Notes under the pieces: generated by a model
What the model was told of the DNA's origin: nothing
Seen by the model: only the letters and a program-made list of their open reading frames with translations
Database searches by the model: none
Translations under genes and position numbers: made by a program
In this document: one piece after another, positions 1 to 8,130 of the stretch
Numbering within the stretch: position 1 is the first letter of the stretch
Layout: each line of letters opens with the position of its first letter
Origin: Acidimicrobiia bacterium
GTDB lineage: Bacteria; Actinomycetota; Acidimicrobiia; Acidimicrobiales; Bin134
Direction of reading: 5' to 3'
NCBI GenBank assembly: GCA_022826705.1
Contig: JAJDUJ010000027.1
Span: 463,923-527,922 of the forward strand
Length of the DNA stretch: 64,000 nucleotides

Positions 1-572
1 TGGCCAGCAACCGCAACGACATCCTGACCCAGTTTTTCACCACCGGCTCTATGGCCATTTCCGAGGTACTCCCGACTATGTCGCCGAGCATGGACATCCA
101 GGTGTCGTCCAACCTTGAGCGGCTGCTATTCGAGCTCCAAGACCGTGACGGCATCCGCACTGCTGAGATGCTGGAAGACTTCCGGGCCACCGGCAAACTG
201 CGCATCGACGCCCGCATCTCTTCCGAGCTGAACCGGAGCTGGTCGGGAGTCCGAGTGGACGAAGACGAGACCACCTCCACCATTGCCGAGCTGTACCGGG
301 CCGCCGGCATGATCATCGACCCTCATACGGCGGTGGGACTGGCCGCCGCCCAACGCTCCAGACAAGACTCCGATGGGCCCATGGTGGTGCTGGCCACCGC
401 TCACCCGGCCAAGTTCGGCGACGCGGTGGAGGCGGCCATCGGGATCCGCCCGCCATTGCCGCCGGCACTGGCCGAGCTGGCCGACCGACCTGAGCGATGC
501 CAGCGTCTGCCCAACGATCTGGCCGCAGTCAAAGCCCACGTTGCCCGATGCTCGGGTCAGGGCTTCGGATAG
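1..572 (+). CDS. thrC: Threonine synthase, C-terminal part (gene starts before the window)
   Basis: The reading frame is open from base 3 and ends with TAG at 570-572. The protein converts O-phosphohomoserine to threonine with PLP. The visible part contains the conserved stretch ASNRNDI followed by PTMSPSMDIQVSSNLERLLF, typical of the C-terminal half of bacterial threonine synthases. An ATG at 51 is internal, not the start, because the conserved sequence continues upstream of it. It is followed by a phosphoglycerate-mutase-like gene in the position usually held by thrB, the enzyme that makes its substrate. The PLP lysine lies outside the window. Identification is firm. Confidence 0.93.
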   Translation, partial: ASNRNDILTQFFTTGSMAISEVLPTMSPSMDIQVSSNLERLLFELQDRDGIRTAEMLEDFRATGKLRIDARISSELNRSWSGVRVDEDETTSTIAELYRAAGMIIDPHTAVGLAAAQRSRQDSDGPMVVLATAHPAKFGDAVEAAIGIRPPLPPALAELADRPERCQRLPNDLAAVKAHVARCSGQGFG

Positions 573-606
573 CAGCAGGCTCAAGGTGATCTGGCAGAAT
601 CGGGCA

Positions 607-690
607 TCGTGAAGTACGTGGTGTGTTTAGCTGGCCTGCGGCGCTGTCGGTCGGAGCAAGAGAGTCGTCTTTCGTGAAGTACGTGGTGTG
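607..690 (+). repeat. 19-bp direct repeat at the start of the phosphomutase-like gene (607-625 and 672-690)
   Basis: The 19 bases at 607-625 recur exactly at 672-690, 65 bases downstream. The second copy carries the true start codon (GTG 674) and the first codons, encoding MKYVVC. The first copy therefore also begins a reading frame with MKYVVC. Because 65 is not a multiple of three, the first copy runs in another frame and stops at TGA 675-677, overlapping the real start. Confidence 0.9.
609..677 (+). CDS. Possible 22-codon leader mini-ORF overlapping the start of the next gene
   Basis: Starts GTG at 609 and stops TGA at 675-677, which overlaps the downstream GTG start at 674 (GTGA). Its first six residues, MKYVVC, copy the start of the downstream protein because of the 19-bp direct repeat; the rest is Arg/Ser-rich and unlike any protein I know. 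No strong ribosome binding site precedes it. It could be a translated, coupled leader peptide or a passive by-product of the duplication. Confidence 0.35.
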   Translation: MKYVVCLAGLRRCRSEQESRLS

Positions 691-1813
691 CATACCCGAC
701 GGGTGCTCTGATTTGCCGGTGCCCGAACTGGATGGGGCCACGCCGTTGGAGGCGGCCAACACCCCGGTACTCGATGCTCTGGCTGCTCGCGGACAGGTGG
801 GTTTGGCCCAGGTCATCCCCCCGGGAATGCCGCCGGGCAGCGACGTGGGAAACATGTCCATCTTCGGTTACGACCCCGCCCGATACCACACGGGACGCTC
901 GCCTATCGAGGCCGCCGCGCTGGGACTCACTCTCACCCCTGATCAGGTGGCTTACCGATGCAATCTGGTCACGGTGACCGACGACGGCATCATGGCCGAC
1001 TTCTCCGGAGGGCACCCCGACTCTGATCGGGCCGCCGAGGTCATCGCCGCGCTGGACGCGGAACTGGGGGGCGAGGTCAGCTTCCACGCCGGGGTGCAGT
1101 ACCGCCACACCATGATCGCTCCGGCCGAATGGGCCGACGCGGTGTGTACCCCGCCCCATGAGCTCTTCGATCAGCCGGTGGTCGGCCCCCAGGGTCCGGC
1201 CGGTGCCAAGCTGGCCGCGTTGGAGGAGGCCTCCCGGTCAGTGGTGCCCCGATTCGGGTTGAAGGCCAACCGGATCTGGCTATGGGGTCAGGGCTTCCAG
1301 CCGGATATGCCCTCATTCCGGGAGATGCACGGCGTGGAGGCCGGGATGGTCAGCGCGGTCGACTTGGTGCGAGGGATCGGAGCGCTCACGGGCATGACGG
1401 TGGCCGACGTGCCCGGAGCCACGGCCTGGTACGACACCAATTACGAGGGCAAGCGGGACGCGGCTCTGGCCGGATTGGCCGACGGTGCCGACCTGTACGC
1501 GATACATGTGGAGGCCAGCGACGAGGCTGGGCACGAGGGCAACGTAGTGGAAAAGGTCAGATGCCTGGAGAACTGGGATCAGCGCATCCTGGCCGGACTG
1601 GTGGATGGCCTCGACCGCATGGCCCCCTGGCGGCTGCTGCTACTGCCCGACCACGCCACGCCGCTGACCACGCGCAGCCATATCGACGACCCCGTTCCCT
1701 ACCTGCTGGTGGACTCTGAGGTGGATGGCCCCGGTGGTGTCTACACCGAACGGGGCGCGGCCTCCGCCGAAGTGGTTCCCGGCCACCAACTCATGTCGAA
1801 ACTGCTTTCGTAG
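674..1813 (+). CDS. Phosphoglycerate-mutase-like metalloenzyme in the thrB position; candidate homoserine kinase
   Basis: About 379 residues, of the archaeal-type cofactor-independent phosphoglycerate mutase family (alkaline phosphatase fold). The start GTG 674 is chosen because family members begin MKY(V/I)V..DG; an upstream in-frame GTG at 623 would add a non-conserved tail. Visible motifs are the metal-binding CIPDG near the N-terminus, PELDGATPLEAANTPVLD, and PGSDVGNMSIFGYDP, which carries the likely nucleophilic serine. Metal ligands also appear in HVEASDEAGHEG and LLPDHATP. A subset of this family (TIGR02535) was proposed to act as homoserine kinase in genomes without ThrB. Here the gene sits directly between thrC and rho, where actinobacteria normally carry thrB. 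I therefore favour homoserine kinase over a glycolytic role, but sequence alone does not settle it. Confidence 0.8.
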   Translation: MKYVVCIPDGCSDLPVPELDGATPLEAANTPVLDALAARGQVGLAQVIPPGMPPGSDVGNMSIFGYDPARYHTGRSPIEAAALGLTLTPDQVAYRCNLVTVTDDGIMADFSGGHPDSDRAAEVIAALDAELGGEVSFHAGVQYRHTMIAPAEWADAVCTPPHELFDQPVVGPQGPAGAKLAALEEASRSVVPRFGLKANRIWLWGQGFQPDMPSFREMHGVEAGMVSAVDLVRGIGALTGMTVADVPGATAWYDTNYEGKRDAALAGLADGADLYAIHVEASDEAGHEGNVVEKVRCLENWDQRILAGLVDGLDRMAPWRLLLLPDHATPLTTRSHIDDPVPYLLVDSEVDGPGGVYTERGAASAEVVPGHQLMSKLLS

Positions 1814-1834
1814 CAGCCAAAAAAGGCCGGAATG

Positions 1835-1863
1835 TTGCCAGTAGGGGTGCATTGCGGTATTCT
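1835..1863 (+). promoter_or_regulatory. Candidate sigma-70-type promoter for rho
   Basis: TTGCCA at 1835-1840, a 17-base spacer and TATTCT at 1858-1863 lie just after the preceding gene's stop. This leaves a long rho leader of about 220 bases, which fits the habit of rho genes of being controlled through their own leader. It is a pattern match only. Confidence 0.4.
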
Positions 1864-2041
1864 GCCGGGAGTTGGGACTGCGGTTTGGCTAGCAGTCCTG
1901 CGGGAAGCCTTCTGACCACTCGGTCGATTTCGACATTCCTTTTTGTCAGCGTCCCGGTGGTTTATGGCTGCTTAATTCATGTCGTCCGCACTCGCGGATG
2001 GCGTGTCGAACAACACGAAGTGCTCCCACAGTTGTGGCGCT

Positions 2042-2110
2042 TCAAGGGAGAAACGAGTGCCCTCCAGTCGTGGCACCTCAAGGGAGAAATGTGAGCGTAG
2101 AGACCACTGA
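2042..2110 (+). promoter_or_regulatory. rho leader with duplicated ribosome binding site and an overlapping 17-codon uORF
   Basis: The 12-mer TCAAGGGAGAAA occurs at 2042-2053 and again at 2078-2089, within an imperfect 36-base tandem repeat. The second copy provides the ribosome binding site for rho (GTG 2091, gap 4). The first copy precedes a GTG at 2057 that opens a 17-codon frame ending TGA 2108-2110, inside rho and out of frame. Another frame ends TGA 2092-2094 right on the rho start. Ribosomes loading at the first site would run over the rho start, so a regulatory role is plausible but inferred. Confidence 0.5.
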
Positions 2111-3779
2111 GCTGTCTCGGTCGAAACTTCAGCGAAAAGACCGGGCGCAGCTTCAGATCATCGCAAGAGCCATGGGCGGGCGCCCCGACGCCAAGGCCCG
2201 CAAAGCCGACATCGTGGACATGATCCTCGAGCTTGCCGGAATCGGCGCCGACGGCGACGGCGAGGCCGCAGCTGACCCTGCCGGGAACGGGGCCGCACCC
2301 GCCCAGGCGGATTCAGCCGAGGAATCCAAAGGAGAAGAGGAGCAGAGCGAAGAGGCCGCTCCCGAGGCTGAGACGGCCGAGGTCCAGCAAAGTGAAGAAG
2401 CAGAGGCCCGCCAAGATCGGGATCGCCAGGATCGCTCCCGCCAGGCCAGTGATCGTCGAGACAGTGATCGTCGAGACGGGGATCGCCAGGATCGCTCCCG
2501 CCAAGGGGGCGACCGTCGAGACGGGGATCGCCAGGATCGCTCCCGCCAGGACGACCAGCCCGAGATCGGCAATCGTCGGCGCCGGCGACGGGGCCGCAAC
2601 GACCGTGAACGGCCCGAGGAGCCTTGGGAGGGCGACCCCATCGCCATCTCCGGGTATCTCGACCTGAGGGACGACGGCTACGGCTTCTTGCGGATCAAGG
2701 GCTTCCAGCCCAGCAAGGAAGATGCCTACGTATCGGTCAAGCAGGTCCGCCAGTTCGGGCTCCGCAAGGGCGACTTCATCACCGGCGGCTGCCGTCCGGC
2801 CACCCGCAACGAGAAGAACCCGGCTCTCCTGCATATCGACACCGTCAACACGCTTCCCCCCGAATCAGTCAAACAGCGCCCCAAGTTCGAGGACCTCACC
2901 CCGCTGTTCCCCGATGAGAAGCTCCGACTGGAGCGCGACGACGATCCGGCCAACATGACCTGCCGCATCATCGATCTCCTATCGCCCATCGGCAAGGGTC
3001 AGCGCGGCCTGATCGTGTCGCCCCCCAAAGCGGGCAAGACCACGATCATGAAGGAGATCGCCCGCTCCATCGAGCTGAACAACCCCGAAGTACACCTGCT
3101 GGTGCTGCTGGTGGACGAGCGCCCGGAAGAAGTCACCGACATGCGGCGCTGGCTCATGCGGGGCGAGGTGGCGGCGTCCACCTTCGACCGGCCGGCCGAC
3201 GAGCACACCCACGTGGCCGAGATGACCATCGAGCGGGCCAAGCGCATGGTGGAGCGAGGCGAGGATGTGGTGATCATCCTCGACGGCATCACCCGTCTGT
3301 CGAGGGCCTACAACCTGGCCGCGCCGGCCACCGGGCGCATCATGTCCGGCGGTATCGACACCGGCGCCCTGTATCCGCCCAAGAAGTTCTTCGGCGCGGC
3401 CCGTAACGTGGAGGAGGGCGGCTCGCTCACCATCCTGGCCACCGCGCTGGTGGAAACCGGATCCCGCATGGACGAGGTGATCTTCGAGGAGTTCAAGGGA
3501 ACCGGCAACATGGAGCTGCGTTTAGACCGGCACATCGCCGAGCGGCGGATCTACCCGTCCATCAACGTCGACGCCTCCTCTACTCGCCACGAGGAACTGC
3601 TGTTCGAGCGCCGCCAGCTCCAGCAGGTGTGGAAGCTGCGACGGGTGCTCAACGGCCTCTCCAGCGACGGCAACGGGGGCGGGGCGGCCGGCCTGGAGCT
3701 GCTGATGGATCGCCTGCGGACCTTCCCCAACAACGCCGCATTCCTGGAGGAAGTGGCAAAGGGCCCCGCTGGGGTGTGA
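2091..3779 (+). CDS. rho: Transcription termination factor Rho
   Basis: About 562 residues, an RNA-dependent hexameric ATPase that ends transcription. Start GTG 2091 is preceded by AGGGAG at 2081-2086; upstream in-frame starts would only translate the repeated leader. Residues 8-50 are the Rho N-terminal helix domain. Residues 55-180 are a long low-complexity insert, acidic at first, then Arg/Asp/Gln-rich with repeated DRQDRSRQ units; such inserts are common in actinobacterial Rho. An RNA-binding cold-shock-like domain covers roughly 183-260. The ATPase core has the P-loop PPKAGKTT (311-318), Walker B IILDG and the arginine-rich [13 protein letters not shown] region. It is followed closely by the L31 gene, as in other actinobacteria. 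Confidence 0.97.
   Translation: MSVETTELSRSKLQRKDRAQLQIIARAMGGRPDAKARKADIVDMILELAGIGADGDGEAAADPAGNGAAPAQADSAEESKGEEEQSEEAAPEAETAEVQQSEEAEARQDRDRQDRSRQASDRRDSDRRDGDRQDRSRQGGDRRDGDRQDRSRQDDQPEIGNRRRRRRGRNDRERPEEPWEGDPIAISGYLDLRDDGYGFLRIKGFQPSKEDAYVSVKQVRQFGLRKGDFITGGCRPATRNEKNPALLHIDTVNTLPPESVKQRPKFEDLTPLFPDEKLRLERDDDPANMTCRIIDLLSPIGKGQRGLIVSPPKAGKTTIMKEIARSIELNNPEVHLLVLLVDERPEEVTDMRRWLMRGEVAASTFDRPADEHTHVAEMTIERAKRMVERGEDVVIILDGITRLSRAYNLAAPATGRIMSGGIDTGALYPPKKFFGAARNVEEGGSLTILATALVETGSRMDEVIFEEFKGTGNMELRLDRHIAERRIYPSINVDASSTRHEELLFERRQLQQVWKLRRVLNGLSSDGNGGGAAGLELLMDRLRTFPNNAAFLEEVAKGPAGV
2419..2548 (+). repeat. Three near-identical 25-base repeats inside the rho disordered region
   Basis: A 25-base unit coding for DRQDRSRQ recurs at 2419-2443, 2479-2503 and 2524-2548, interspersed with units coding for DRRD. 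The repeats stay in frame and lengthen the Arg/Asp/Gln-rich linker of Rho. They are candidates for length variation between strains. Confidence 0.85.
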
Positions 3780-3792
3780 GGCTAGGAGCAAC

Positions 3793-4053
3793 ATGAAGCC
3801 TGAAATCCATCCCGAGTACCGCCTGGTGGTGTTCCAAGACACCTCCGCGGGCACGTCTTTCCTCACTCGGTCCACCATTGAGACCACCGAGACCGTGGAG
3901 TGGGAGGACGGCAACGAGTATCCCCTGGCCAAGGTGGGGATCTCCAGCGCCAGCCACCCGTTCTTCACCGGCCAGATGACCATTGTGGACACCGCTGGAC
4001 GGGTGGAGCGCTTCGAGCGCCGCTACGGCCAGCGCAAGCGCTCGTCCAAGTAG
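3793..4053 (+). CDS. rpmE2: 50S ribosomal protein L31, type B (zinc-free form)
   Basis: 86 residues. The pattern [18 protein letters not shown], then [10 protein letters not shown] and [14 protein letters not shown], matches the type B L31 family, which lacks the CxxC zinc-binding cysteines; there is no cysteine in the protein. AGGAG about 5 bases before ATG 3793 supports the start. The gene sits between rho and prfA, where actinobacteria usually have rpmE. In Mycobacterium that copy is, as I recall, the zinc-binding type, so here the zinc-free paralogue occupies the main locus. Confidence 0.95.
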   Translation: MKPEIHPEYRLVVFQDTSAGTSFLTRSTIETTETVEWEDGNEYPLAKVGISSASHPFFTGQMTIVDTAGRVERFERRYGQRKRSSK

Positions 4054-4119
4054 ACCCGACCGGCGCCACCTCGCCAATCCATCCCCGCCGCCAACCCATC
4101 CCGACGGTAGGTTGAGGGC

Positions 4120-5193
4120 ATGGAGGGGAATGCCGCCTATGAGGAGATTGAAGCGGAGTTCGTCGCGCTTGAAGAGCGGCTAGCCGATCCGGAGTTGCTG
4201 GCTGATCGGGATGCCTACGCCGCCGCGGCCCGGCGCTATAAGGAGCTGGAGGCCAAGGCCGTCCGCATTCGGGAGCTGCGGGGCCATCGGGAGGACATAG
4301 AGACCGCCACCGAGATGCTGGCGGAGGCCGAGGTCGACGACGCAGAACGGGACTTGCTGGAAGCGGAGATCGAGGCCGCGGCCGCCGCGGCCGACGGGTT
4401 GGAGGCCGAGCTGGCTGATCTGATGGCTCCTAAGGATCCCAACGACGGCAAGAACGTGATCGTGGAGATCAAGGGCGCCGAGGGGGGCGAGGAGGCCAAC
4501 TTGTTCGCCCGCGATCTGTTCGACATGTATTCGGCTTTCGCCAGCCAGCAGCGCTGGAAGCTGGAGATGATGAACTCCCAGGGCTCCGACATGGGGGGCT
4601 ATACCGACGTGGTGTTCATGCTGCGGGGCGACGACGTGTGGCGCAAGATGAAGTACGAGGGCGGCCCCCACCGGGTGCAGCGGGTGCCGGTCACCGAGTC
4701 GCAGGGCCGTGTGCATACCTCGTCGGCCACCGTGTCGGTGCTGCCCGAGGCCGAGGAGGTGGAGGTCCACATCGAGGAGAAGGACCTCCAGGTGGACGTC
4801 TACCGGTCGTCAGGGCCAGGCGGCCAGTCGGTGAACACCACCGACTCAGCGGTCCGCATCACCCACAAGCCCACCGGGCTGGTGGTGTCAATGCAGGACG
4901 AGAAGAGCCAGCTTCAGAACCGCAACAAGGCAATGGCCGTGCTGAGGGCCCGCTTACTCCAGGCCGAACAACAGCGCCGCCAAGACGAGCTTTCTGAACA
5001 GCGCCGGGGGCAGGTGGGCGGCGGGGGCCGGTCGGAGAAGATCCGCACCTACAACTTCAAGGAGAACCGGGTTTCCGATCACCGCATCGGCTTGACCCTC
5101 TACAAGCTCGACCGCATTCTGGCCGGCGACTTGGACGAGGTGGTAGACGCCCTAGCCGAAGCTGAGCGCCAGGAAAACTTGGTCGGGTCGTGA
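4120..5193 (+). CDS. prfA: Peptide chain release factor 1
   Basis: 357 residues. It recognises UAA and UAG and triggers hydrolysis of peptidyl-tRNA. The codon-recognition tripeptide is PVT at 190-192 (PxT class, as in RF1 rather than the SPF of RF2), within RVPVTESQGRVHTS. The catalytic GGQ is at 234-236 in SSGPGGQSVNTTDSAVR. The N-terminal third is a charged helical domain. The stop codon overlaps the start of prmC (GTGA at 5190-5193), fitting their relation: PrmC methylates the GGQ glutamine. Confidence 0.97.
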   Translation: MEGNAAYEEIEAEFVALEERLADPELLADRDAYAAAARRYKELEAKAVRIRELRGHREDIETATEMLAEAEVDDAERDLLEAEIEAAAAAADGLEAELADLMAPKDPNDGKNVIVEIKGAEGGEEANLFARDLFDMYSAFASQQRWKLEMMNSQGSDMGGYTDVVFMLRGDDVWRKMKYEGGPHRVQRVPVTESQGRVHTSSATVSVLPEAEEVEVHIEEKDLQVDVYRSSGPGGQSVNTTDSAVRITHKPTGLVVSMQDEKSQLQNRNKAMAVLRARLLQAEQQRRQDELSEQRRGQVGGGGRSEKIRTYNFKENRVSDHRIGLTLYKLDRILAGDLDEVVDALAEAERQENLVGS

Positions 5194-6068
5194 AGTTGAC
5201 GGCCTCGCGCGTCGTCTGGGCCGATGTGGCCAAAGACGCCGCTCAGCGGCTGGAGAATGCCGGGGTATCAGATGCGAAGGGGCAGGCCCGCCGCCTGGTG
5301 GAGCAGGCGTCGGGGTATGAGGGCGGCGAGTACTTCGGGGCTCTGACCAAGGTGCCAACCCAGCGTCAGATGGCCTATCTCGACTCGATGCTGGCCCGCC
5401 GCCTGGCGGGGGAGCCGTTGCAGTATGTGGTGGGCCGCTGGGGGTTTCGGGGCTTGGATCTGATGGTGAGCCCTGCGGTGCTCATTCCCCGTCCGGAGAC
5501 CGAGATTTTGGCCGGGCTGGCCATCGACGAACTCGCCGGCCGCGATCCACTCGGCGGCCTAGCCGTGGATCTGGGCACCGGCAGCGGTGCGGTTGGACTG
5601 GCGGTGGCGATGGAGTGCGAGACGGCCCAAGTGGTTCTCACCGACGTGTCGGCTGAGGCGTTGGGCGTGGCTTGGGCCAACTTGGCCGGGCTGGGCCGGG
5701 CCGCAGTGCGGGTGTCGGCCTATCAGGGCTCGTGGTTCGAGGCCCTGCCCCAGTCGCTGGTCGGGACGGTGGACGTGGTGGTGAGCAACCCGCCGTACGT
5801 GGGCGACGACGAGGCGCTGCCTCCCGATGTGGCCGACTGGGAGCCGGAACTGGCACTGCGGGGCGGTCCCGACGGATTGGACGCCGCCCGCAGGATTCTG
5901 ACCGAAGCCCCCCGCTGGTTGAGCTCTGGGGGAACGGTGCTGTTGGAGCTGTCGCCCCAGCAGATGGACGCCGCCGCAGCCTTCGCCCAGGCCGGCGGTC
6001 TGGTGGTCGAGGCGGTTCATCCCGACCTGGCCGGGCGAGACCGGGTGCTGCAATGTCGAAGGCGATGA
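5190..6068 (+). CDS. prmC: Peptide chain release factor N5-glutamine methyltransferase
   Basis: About 292 residues, starting GTG 5190 in a 4-base overlap with prfA. The N-terminal helical domain (1-85) binds the release factor. The class I SAM-dependent methyltransferase domain shows the SAM-binding loop VDLGTGSGAVGLA and the glutamine-pocket signature SNPPYVG. The preceding FRGLDLMVSPAVLIPRPETE segment is also typical of PrmC/HemK. Substrate: the GGQ glutamine of RF1 and RF2. The stop overlaps the next start (ATGA at 6065-6068). Confidence 0.96.
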   Translation: MKLTASRVVWADVAKDAAQRLENAGVSDAKGQARRLVEQASGYEGGEYFGALTKVPTQRQMAYLDSMLARRLAGEPLQYVVGRWGFRGLDLMVSPAVLIPRPETEILAGLAIDELAGRDPLGGLAVDLGTGSGAVGLAVAMECETAQVVLTDVSAEALGVAWANLAGLGRAAVRVSAYQGSWFEALPQSLVGTVDVVVSNPPYVGDDEALPPDVADWEPELALRGGPDGLDAARRILTEAPRWLSSGGTVLLELSPQQMDAAAAFAQAGGLVVEAVHPDLAGRDRVLQCRRR

Positions 6069-6604
6069 GCATGGGTGGCTATGCCGAGCTGGTGGAGATG
6101 GCCGCCGCTGAGCTGAGGGCGGGCCGGGCGGTGATCATCCCCACCGACACGGTGTACGGGCTGGCCGTCCTGCCCGAGTACGTGGATCTGCTCTTCGAGC
6201 TCAAACAGCGTCCCGCCGACAAGGCGGTGGCCATCTTGGTGGCCCGCCCGGGCGACGCCGAACAGATGTTCGATCCGCTGCCCGCCACCCGGCGGCTCAT
6301 GGAGCAGTGCTGGCCGGGAGCGCTCACCATCGTCCAAGACGGCTGCGGCGTGCGCTGTCCTGACCATCCGCTGGTCCAAGCCCTGGCTGCCGAAGTCGGA
6401 CCCATCGCCACCACCAGCGCCAACTTGAGCGGCCAGCCCACTCCCCACACCGCGGCGGAGGCCGCGGCCGCCTTTCCCTCCGTGCAGTTGGTTGTCGAGG
6501 GCGGTTCACTCGAGGCCCCTGCGTCAACCGTGGTGGAGGTGACCGAAGACGGGCTGTCGATCCTTCGCCAGGGGGCCGTGGAAGTGGAGCGGATCGTGGG
6601 ATGA
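6065..6604 (+). CDS. tsaC: L-threonylcarbamoyladenylate synthase (YrdC/Sua5 family)
   Basis: About 179 residues, single YrdC domain without the C-terminal Sua5 extension. It makes threonylcarbamoyl-AMP from threonine, bicarbonate and ATP for the t6A37 tRNA modification. Motifs: IPTDTVYGLAV near the N-terminus, ELKQRPADKAVAIL (the KxR...K binding loop) and TTSANLSGQPTP. Start ATG 6065 gives the coupling overlap with prmC; in-frame ATGs at 6053 and 6071 are alternatives. It occupies the same place as the Sua5 gene (Rv1301) in Mycobacterium. Stop overlaps the next start (ATGA at 6601). Confidence 0.93.
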   Translation: MSMGGYAELVEMAAAELRAGRAVIIPTDTVYGLAVLPEYVDLLFELKQRPADKAVAILVARPGDAEQMFDPLPATRRLMEQCWPGALTIVQDGCGVRCPDHPLVQALAAEVGPIATTSANLSGQPTPHTAAEAAAAFPSVQLVVEGGSLEAPASTVVEVTEDGLSILRQGAVEVERIVG

Positions 6605-7611
6605 GCCGACCTGAGAGCCCCGCCGCCCGAGGCCGCAAGACCAACTTGGCCTTGCTGATCACGCTGACATTGGCCTTGATAACCGGTGGCGCCTCTTTTT
6701 TGCTCGGGAGTTCCTCTACGGCGTGGCTCGTGACCTTGCATGGCGTGCTCGGGTTCGTCGTTCTCGTTCTGGCCCGCCCCAAGTCACCGGTTGTACAACG
6801 GGGCCTCAATCGCCGTCGTCCCAATCGCTTCGCCTCTATTGCGCTGGCCACCGTTGTCGCCGGTGCGCTGATCACCGGGATGATCCACACGCTCGACGTC
6901 TGGGAGCCGTTCGGCCTGTGGTCGCCCATCGGTCTGCACGTCATCTTCGCCATCGGCGCCGTCCCACTGGCGATGCTGCACATCGTGACCCGCCCTCAGC
7001 GAGTCCGTCCGATAGACCTCTCCCGGCGCACATGGCTTCAAGCGCTGGGAGTGGCTGGGATCGCATTTGGGCTTCGTTCGGTCTTTGATCGATGGGTTGC
7101 GGCCGACCGGCGCTTTACCGGCTCCCATGAAGTGGGCTCGGGCCAGCCTCGGCAGATGCCGGTGGTGCAGTGGTTCAACGACTCGCCCCCTCGCATCGAC
7201 CCCGCCGACTGGGTGCTCCGTGTGCGGGGATCGGTCGAGCGAGACGTGGACTATGAGGAGCTTGTTGCCCACACCACGACCAAGGAGGCAACGCTGGACT
7301 GCACCAACGGGTGGTACAGCACGCAGGACTGGACCGGGGTAATGCTGTCCGAACTCCTCGGTCCGGGTGCCACGGGCCGCAGCCTGGAGGTTCGCTCGGC
7401 CACCGGCTACACCCGCCGCTTCCCCCTCGGCGACGTCGACAAGATGATGTTGGCCCATCAACTTGGCGGGCAGCCGCTTTCACGAGGCCACGGTGCACCG
7501 GCTCGGCTGGTGGCCCCTGGTCGGCGGGGGCTCTGGTGGGTGAAGTGGGTGACCGAGATCAGAACCAGCGACCGCCCCTGGTGGCTGCAATCGCCGATCT
7601 CCTTCACTTAG
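6601..7611 (+). CDS. Membrane-anchored molybdopterin-dependent oxidoreductase (sulfite oxidase fold)
   Basis: 336 residues. Residues 15-35, 40-58, 78-96 and 106-128 are predicted membrane helices containing conserved histidines. Beyond residue 175 lies a domain of the oxidoreductase molybdopterin-binding family (PF00174): PRIDPADWVLRVRGSV, then ATLDCTNGWYSTQDWTGV with Cys234 as expected molybdenum ligand, then ARLVAPGRRGLWWVKWVTEI. This resembles a YedY-type catalytic domain fused to a small membrane anchor, which might carry heme (inferred). No cofactor-insertion gene is nearby. Its placement between tsaC and rpiB is not part of the standard actinobacterial order. The substrate cannot be told from sequence. 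Confidence 0.82.
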   Translation: MSRPESPAARGRKTNLALLITLTLALITGGASFLLGSSSTAWLVTLHGVLGFVVLVLARPKSPVVQRGLNRRRPNRFASIALATVVAGALITGMIHTLDVWEPFGLWSPIGLHVIFAIGAVPLAMLHIVTRPQRVRPIDLSRRTWLQALGVAGIAFGLRSVFDRWVAADRRFTGSHEVGSGQPRQMPVVQWFNDSPPRIDPADWVLRVRGSVERDVDYEELVAHTTTKEATLDCTNGWYSTQDWTGVMLSELLGPGATGRSLEVRSATGYTRRFPLGDVDKMMLAHQLGGQPLSRGHGAPARLVAPGRRGLWWVKWVTEIRTSDRPWWLQSPISFT

Positions 7612-7671
7612 GAGTGGAAGATCGCAGTAATGAGTCATCAAGCAGGCGGCAGGCTGGATAGATTGACGCGT

Positions 7672-8130
7672 ATGGCGCGAATCGCCGCCGGGGCCGACCA
7701 CGCCGGAGTGCAGTTGAAAGACGAGCTGGTGGCCCATTTGCGGGATTTGGGCCATGACGTTGTCGATTGCGGAACCCATGGCCCCGACCGGGTGGACTAC
7801 CCCGATTTCGGCGAGGCGGTGGCCCGCAAGGTGGCCGCTGGCGAGGCCGAGATGGGGCTCTGTGTGTGCGGCACCGGCATCGGTATCGCCATGGCGGCCA
7901 ACAAAGTACCCGGAGTGCGGGCGGCCACGGTGCACGACGTGACCTCGGCCCGGCTGACCCGGGAGCACAACGACGCCAACGTGATCTGTTTGGGCGAGCG
8001 GCTAGTTGGCCCCGAGCTGGCCAAAGATGCTCTGGAGACCTTCCTGGAGGCGTCTTTCGAAGAGGGCCGCCACATCCCCCGGGTGGCCAAAATCGACGCC
8101 CTACTACCCAAAGAAGAGGTAGCCCCTTGA
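7672..8130 (+). CDS. rpiB: Ribose-5-phosphate isomerase B (RpiB/LacAB family)
   Basis: About 152 residues. It interconverts ribose 5-phosphate and ribulose 5-phosphate in the pentose phosphate pathway. The N-terminus [14 protein letters not shown], the phosphate loop [13 protein letters not shown] with its catalytic cysteine, and [18 protein letters not shown] are diagnostic. ATG 7672 matches the usual family N-terminus; an in-frame ATG at 7630 has a better ribosome binding site (GGAAG at 7616-7620) and would add 14 residues, so the start is uncertain. One base is shared with glyA (TGATG at 8128-8132). Confidence 0.93.
   Translation: MARIAAGADHAGVQLKDELVAHLRDLGHDVVDCGTHGPDRVDYPDFGEAVARKVAAGEAEMGLCVCGTGIGIAMAANKVPGVRAATVHDVTSARLTREHNDANVICLGERLVGPELAKDALETFLEASFEEGRHIPRVAKIDALLPKEEVAP

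Noticed and set aside
2419..2548. Regular repeats that might suggest a CRISPR array
   Set aside because: They are in frame inside rho, lack unique spacers and code for a repeated linker.
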